Source: Chlorogloeopsis sp. ULAP01
GTDB taxonomy: Bacteria > Cyanobacteriota > Cyanobacteriia > Cyanobacteriales > Nostocaceae
Reading direction: 5' to 3'
Length of the DNA stretch: 64,000 nucleotides
NCBI RefSeq assembly: GCF_030381805.1
Contig: NZ_JAUDRH010000009.1
Coordinates: 260,503 to 324,502, forward strand
The notes beneath the pieces are model-generated. The model was not told where the DNA came from. It did no database searches and saw only the letters and a program-made list of their open reading frames with translations. The position numbers and the translations under genes are program-made. Shown in pieces: positions 60,153-64,000 of the stretch (positions are counted from its first letter, which is position 1; each line of letters begins with the position of its first letter).

Positions 60153-62321
60153 ATGATTCAGTTGCTTAACTCTCGCAACGGTTATAAATGTGTCTTACAG
60201 GCTAGTGAGGAAGACTGTGGGGCAGCGTGCGTAGCTTCGATTGCAAAATATTATGGACAAACGATCGCTCTCAACCGCAGTCGGGAAGCTGTTGGTACAG
60301 GGCAATTGGGAACTACTCTCCTTGGCTTGAAGCGGGGTATGGAAAGCCTGGGTTTCAATGCTCGCTCTGTCAAAGCTACTCCAGAGTTTGTTGATCACAT
60401 TCAAGAAGTACCTCTACCAGCGATCGCCCATTGGCGGGGAAATCACTGGGTTGTGCTGTACGGCAAGCGGGGCAAAAAGTACGCGATCGCCGATCCAGCA
60501 GTGGGCATCCGCTATCTCAAACGCCAGGATTTTATTGCCGCTTGGAATGGGATTATGCTTCTGGTAGAGCCAGATCCAGAGCGCTTTTTCATTCAACCTC
60601 AAGATGAACAAAAAAGTGGTTTTGGCAGATTTCTAAGGCGTGTTTGGCCTTACCGAGGACTGCTAGCAGAGGCATTGCTGATCAATATTGTTTTGGGACT
60701 CCTTGCTTTAGGAAACCCAGTCCTGATCCAACTTCTCACTGACGATGTTTTGGTGCGACAAGATACTCAACTACTGACTGTGGTGATAGTAGCTGTTATA
60801 CTCATGACCTTGTTTAGCAGCACCCTGCGACTGTTGCAAGCTACGATGATTTCTCACTTTGGTCAACGGTTACAACTAGGATTAGTTTTAGAGTTTGGCC
60901 GCAAGCTCCTCCAACTGCCCTTGACTTTCTACGAAACTCGTCGCAGTGGTGAGATTACTAGCCGCTTACGGGATATCAATGAAATTAATCAGTTAGTCTC
61001 CCAAGTCGTAATCCTGCTACCCAGCCAGTTTTTTGTGGCGGTGGTATCTTTTTGTTTCATGGTGTTTTACAGTTGGAAGCTAACCTTTGCCGTGATGGCG
61101 ATCGCAGGAGTGATGGCTCTGACAAACCTGCCATTTCTGCCCGTGCTGCGGCAAAAAACCCGTCAACTTTTGGTTTTAGCAGCAGAAAATCAAGGGGTTT
61201 TGGTTGAGACTTTTAAAGGCGCTCAGGTTGTCAAAACCACAAATGCCGCTCCCCAGTTTTGGGACGAATTCCAAAGCCGTTTTGGTCGTCTAGCAAATGT
61301 TACCTATAGTACCATTCAAATCAGTATTTTTAGTGGAACATTTTCACAATTTGTAGGTGGGATTGGCGGTGTAATTTTACTCGGATTGGGAAGCACGTTA
61401 GTCATTTCTAAGGAATTCAGTATTGGTCAATTACTAGCTTTTAATGTTTTGCAGGGTAATGTTTTAGTCTTTTTAGGCACAATATTGGGCTTGACTGATG
61501 AGTATTTTCGCGCCCAAACAGCTGTAAATCGACTTGTAGAGGTAATAGATGCTACACCTGAAACTTTAGGGGATACTCAAAAGCCGTTTGCCATTATTCC
61601 AGGGGATGCGGACATTTGCTGTAGTAATATTAACTTTCATCATGCAGGTCGAGTCGATCTGCTCAATGATTTTTCCCTCACACTTCCTGGTGGGGAAGCG
61701 ATCGCCCTGATTGGTAAGTCCGGTTGTGGCAAAAGTACCTTAGCAAAGCTAATTGCCGGTCTTTATCAACCCCAGTCTGGCAATATTCGGATTGGCTTTT
61801 ACAATATGCAGGATCTTTCTCTGGAATGTCTGCGACAACAAATTGTCTACGTACCCCAAGAACCCCATTTTTGGAGTCGCTCGATTCTAGAGAACTTCCG
61901 CTTAGGAAGTCCCTATATTTCCTTTGAAGAGATTGTCAAAGCCTGCCAAATTGCTGATGCTGACAGCTTTATCAGTCAATTGCCCAATAACTATCAAACT
62001 GTACTTGGAGAATTTGGAGCGAATCTTTCTGGAGGACAGCGTCAAAGACTAGCGATCGCCAGAGCAATTGTCAGCGATCCGCCCATCCTAATTATGGATG
62101 AATCAACGGCGAGTTTAGATCCTGTCAGTGAAGCTCAAATCTTAGAACGGCTTTTAGCCCATCGCCAAGGTAAAACGACGATTTTAATTACACACCGACC
62201 TAGAGTCATCAATTACTGTGATTGGGTTGTTCTTCTAGAACAGGGACGATTGAAACTACAAGGGCCGCGGCTGGAATTACAATCTGTTCCAGGTGACCAT
62301 TTAAAATTCTTAACTCCATAA
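60153..62321 (+). CDS. Peptidase-containing ABC transporter (C39 leader peptidase, PCAT)
   Basis: A 722-residue exporter. The N-terminal C39 peptidase (about 10-150) has Gln16, catalytic Cys22 in EEDCGAAC, His98 in NHWVVLYG and Asp114 in IADPA, so it should cleave double-glycine leaders. A six-segment membrane domain (about 170-450) with RSGEITSRLRDINEIN follows. The ATPase has GKSGCGKST (521-529), LSGGQRQRL (625-633) and ILIMDESTASLD. It would remove the leader and export the peptide in one step. The five upstream precursors are its likely substrates. Confidence 0.95.
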   Translation: MIQLLNSRNGYKCVLQASEEDCGAACVASIAKYYGQTIALNRSREAVGTGQLGTTLLGLKRGMESLGFNARSVKATPEFVDHIQEVPLPAIAHWRGNHWVVLYGKRGKKYAIADPAVGIRYLKRQDFIAAWNGIMLLVEPDPERFFIQPQDEQKSGFGRFLRRVWPYRGLLAEALLINIVLGLLALGNPVLIQLLTDDVLVRQDTQLLTVVIVAVILMTLFSSTLRLLQATMISHFGQRLQLGLVLEFGRKLLQLPLTFYETRRSGEITSRLRDINEINQLVSQVVILLPSQFFVAVVSFCFMVFYSWKLTFAVMAIAGVMALTNLPFLPVLRQKTRQLLVLAAENQGVLVETFKGAQVVKTTNAAPQFWDEFQSRFGRLANVTYSTIQISIFSGTFSQFVGGIGGVILLGLGSTLVISKEFSIGQLLAFNVLQGNVLVFLGTILGLTDEYFRAQTAVNRLVEVIDATPETLGDTQKPFAIIPGDADICCSNINFHHAGRVDLLNDFSLTLPGGEAIALIGKSGCGKSTLAKLIAGLYQPQSGNIRIGFYNMQDLSLECLRQQIVYVPQEPHFWSRSILENFRLGSPYISFEEIVKACQIADADSFISQLPNNYQTVLGEFGANLSGGQRQRLAIARAIVSDPPILIMDESTASLDPVSEAQILERLLAHRQGKTTILITHRPRVINYCDWVVLLEQGRLKLQGPRLELQSVPGDHLKFLTP

Positions 62322-62583
62322 ATGTTGAGAAATTATGTTCAATTCTGCATTGTTCAAGTCCTAAGGTACGATGAAGATATTGCTCTCGTGTAGCAATTGT
62401 TTTGCTAGCATCCACTGTCTTTGCGTCGATAAATTTTTGTATACCTAAAATCGCAGCGTTAAGGCGATCGCTGCTGTCTGTGCTGTCTATTTTTTAATTA
62501 AGGTAACTACCTTTCCTAAGGGCGGTTATAGCTCAGTTGCTACAGACGCCAGGGAAAGCGTCTGCAAAGCACCAGAGAAAAAA
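62322..62583. other. Gap between the exporter and the AraC gene
   Basis: No gene. It contains GGCGGTTATAGCTCAGTTG (about 62522-62540), which looks like a tRNA 5' end but has no matching D-arm, anticodon or T-arm, and an ACGCCAGGGAAAGCGT hairpin just before the AraC start. Confidence 0.45.
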
Positions 62584-63513
62584 ATGATGATGTCAGAGAG
62601 CAACTCTTTAATCACTTTTGAACCTACTTCAGATGATAGCTGTAGAGAGGTTTTTTCTCGGTCTCCTATTCTCTCAAGTTCTGAAGTAGGGTGGGACAGC
62701 ATCGATCTTATTTATCATCTATTACCTGCTGCTCATGAAACTCCTGAATTTTTTAATACTCGGCATATGGTGGTTATTCAAACCCCAGTTTTATCTTTAG
62801 TAAAACTAGAACGGAAACTTAACAATCGCTGGAGAAACGAATCTTTTAAGCAAGGCGACTCCATTGTCTACCCTGCCAATATTCCTCGCCTCGAACGTTG
62901 GCATCACAAAGCAAGAAAGGAATGGGGTTCGATTAATTTGTGTTTTGAACCCAATCTTGTGGCAACGATTGCTCGTGAAGTTGTCGATCCAGATCGCGTC
63001 GAACTGATTTGCCCAGCGCCACAGCCCGATCCCTTGATAGAGCATATTGGCTTAACCCTCAAAACTGAACTGGAATTCGATGCTGCTGGCAGTTATCTTT
63101 ATGCTGAGTCAGCAGCTACGCTTCTGAGCGTGCATCTGCTCAAAAAGTATTCTACCCTTCAACCCAATTTGCCAGAGTACCAAGATGGATTGCCTCAGCA
63201 CTATCTCAAGCAAGTCATCGACTACATTCATGCCCACCTTGACGAGAACATCAGGTTGGCTGAACTGGCAAACCTTGCGAACATGAGCCAGTATTACTTT
63301 TGTCGCCTGTTCAAGCAGTCGATGGGCATTTCTCCCCACCATTATTTGATTCAACAACGGGTGGAGCGAGCAAAGCAGTTATTGAAATTGCAAGGGTGGA
63401 CGATAGCTGACATTGCTTTGGAGTGTGGCTTCTACAACCAAACTCACCTAACCAAACATTTCCGACAAATGACTGGAACTACTCCCAAAGCTTATGCGAT
63501 CGCTTGCCGTTAA
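62584..63513 (+). CDS. AraC family transcriptional regulator
   Basis: A 309-residue regulator. The C-terminal AraC/XylS DNA-binding domain (about 205-309) has both helix-turn-helix units: ENIRLAELANLANMSQYYFC with RLFKQSMGISPHHYL, and WTIADIALECGFYNQTHLTK with HFRQMTGTTPKAYA. The N-terminal 200 residues are a cupin-like ligand or sensor region (PVLSLVKLERKLNNRW, SIVYPANIPRLERW). It lies 262 bp after the exporter on the same strand and may control the locus. Its ligand is unknown. Confidence 0.9.
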   Translation: MMMSESNSLITFEPTSDDSCREVFSRSPILSSSEVGWDSIDLIYHLLPAAHETPEFFNTRHMVVIQTPVLSLVKLERKLNNRWRNESFKQGDSIVYPANIPRLERWHHKARKEWGSINLCFEPNLVATIAREVVDPDRVELICPAPQPDPLIEHIGLTLKTELEFDAAGSYLYAESAATLLSVHLLKKYSTLQPNLPEYQDGLPQHYLKQVIDYIHAHLDENIRLAELANLANMSQYYFCRLFKQSMGISPHHYLIQQRVERAKQLLKLQGWTIADIALECGFYNQTHLTKHFRQMTGTTPKAYAIACR

Positions 63514-64000
63514 AGTGAACAGGGAACAGGGGATAGGGAAACAGGTGACAGGTGACAGGGGATAGGGGAACAGTATAAAGAATGTGTAATTAATTTTGTT
63601 GAAGTACTTATTTAGTAGGCATACGGACATCCGGAGGGCTGTAAAACTGATTTAGCAACGGTTTGTAGACTTAGGTTTGCAGACTTAATTTATCAAGAAA
63701 GAATTTAGAAGTCAGACGATCATGTAATAAATCACACAACAAGGGCGTGAAAATTTGACTCTTCCTACACTCCTACACCCTTATACACGCCAGATGACAC
63801 CAGTCGCACTCGACGCGCTTAACCCGACGCCAGGTGACGCCAGGTGCTACCCTGCGGGAAGCCGCCCGGAGGGCGTCTACAACGCGCTTAACCCGACGCC
63901 AGGTGCTACAACGCGCTTAACCCGACGCCAGGTGACGCCAGTCGCTACAACGCGCTTAACCCGCGCAACGCGCTGGCTCCTTTATGCCGGGGAACCCGTC
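63514..64000. repeat. Repeat-filled end of the window
   Basis: 63514-63580 is GGAACAGGGGATAGGG-type tandem repeat. 63580-63780 is AT-rich with no gene. From about 63785 to the edge there is a mosaic of CGCGCTTAACCCGACGCCAG and GACGCCAGGTG units, three partial copies in tandem, the last 90 bases being identical to 32664-32753. The element continues past the window. Confidence 0.85.

Noticed and set aside
62520..62580. tRNA-like sequence GGCGGTTATAGCTCAGTTG
   Set aside because: The start resembles an acceptor and D-arm, but the D-stem does not pair and there is no anticodon arm, T-arm or closing acceptor strand.

Overview
The window looks like chromosome from a filamentous, probably heterocyst-forming cyanobacterium (Nostocales). 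The evidence is the many GCGATCGC (HIP1) octamers, the heptanucleotide-type repeats in the gaps (CCCAATC, CATTAGC and CTAGTCC series), and cyanobacterial genes such as ycf3 (photosystem I assembly), a system II cytochrome c maturation pair, a pentapeptide-repeat lumen-type protein, NrtS and DUF3611. No rRNA, tRNA, complete insertion sequence or CRISPR array was found. One RNA gene, the SRP RNA, is clear.

Layout. 1-5.6 kb: a YqaE/Pmp3 gene cut by the window edge, a holin-like membrane protein, a GNAT acetyltransferase with a Uma2-type nuclease, the CcdA/Ccs1 pair, a YciI protein, the SRP RNA and a phasin-like protein. 5.8-12.9 kb: mostly housekeeping, with queF, a double-length ThyX-like protein facing dcd, a CobO-like protein without a P-loop, an adenylate kinase, rph and pgl. 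13-15.3 kb: two FHA proteins followed by an M50-type membrane protease. 15.5-26.1 kb: cyclase, GH63-type glucosidase, flavin disulfide reductase, a tiny Gly/Ala-rich peptide, 5'-nucleotidase, a peroxiredoxin fused to a cold-shock domain, pentapeptide protein, TtcA and NrtS. 26.3-30.7 kb: a same-strand group with a TIGR04283-type glycosyltransferase, two TVP38/TMEM64 proteins and a second flavin disulfide reductase. 31-48.5 kb: DUF3611, a 42-bp tandem repeat, MgtE, a dimethylformamidase-like protein, SDR, a PGM1-type ATP-grasp ligase, a Ser/Thr kinase, an M20 hydrolase, a hemerythrin protein, DUF2993, DUF2231, a decayed DUF2809-like gene and DUF167. 48.7-54.1 kb: two glutathione transferases, an SRAP protein, ycf3, gatC and CapA.

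The most interesting part is 56.2-63.5 kb, a peptide-export locus. Five consecutive small genes encode peptides with double-glycine leaders. Three are recent paralogs in tandem and two are unrelated to them outside the leader. They are followed by an HlyD-type adaptor, an ABC exporter with an N-terminal C39 leader peptidase, and an AraC regulator, all on one strand. No lanthipeptide, radical-SAM or YcaO modifying enzyme lies in the window. The three paralogs have an almost invariant mature region and variable tails, and each is followed by an RNA hairpin whose arms have changed in a compensatory way. Two uncharacterised, directly abutting genes on the opposite strand (54.1-55.6 kb) lie next to it.

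The gaps are rich in small dispersed elements: 90-bp identical GC-rich copies at 32.7 and 63.9 kb, a four-copy element of about 60 bp, a 127-bp element at 19.5 and 52.7 kb, a MITE-like element with inverted termini at 37.7 kb, a 22-bp-arm palindrome at 47.9 kb, and a palindrome inserted inside the ThyX-like gene.
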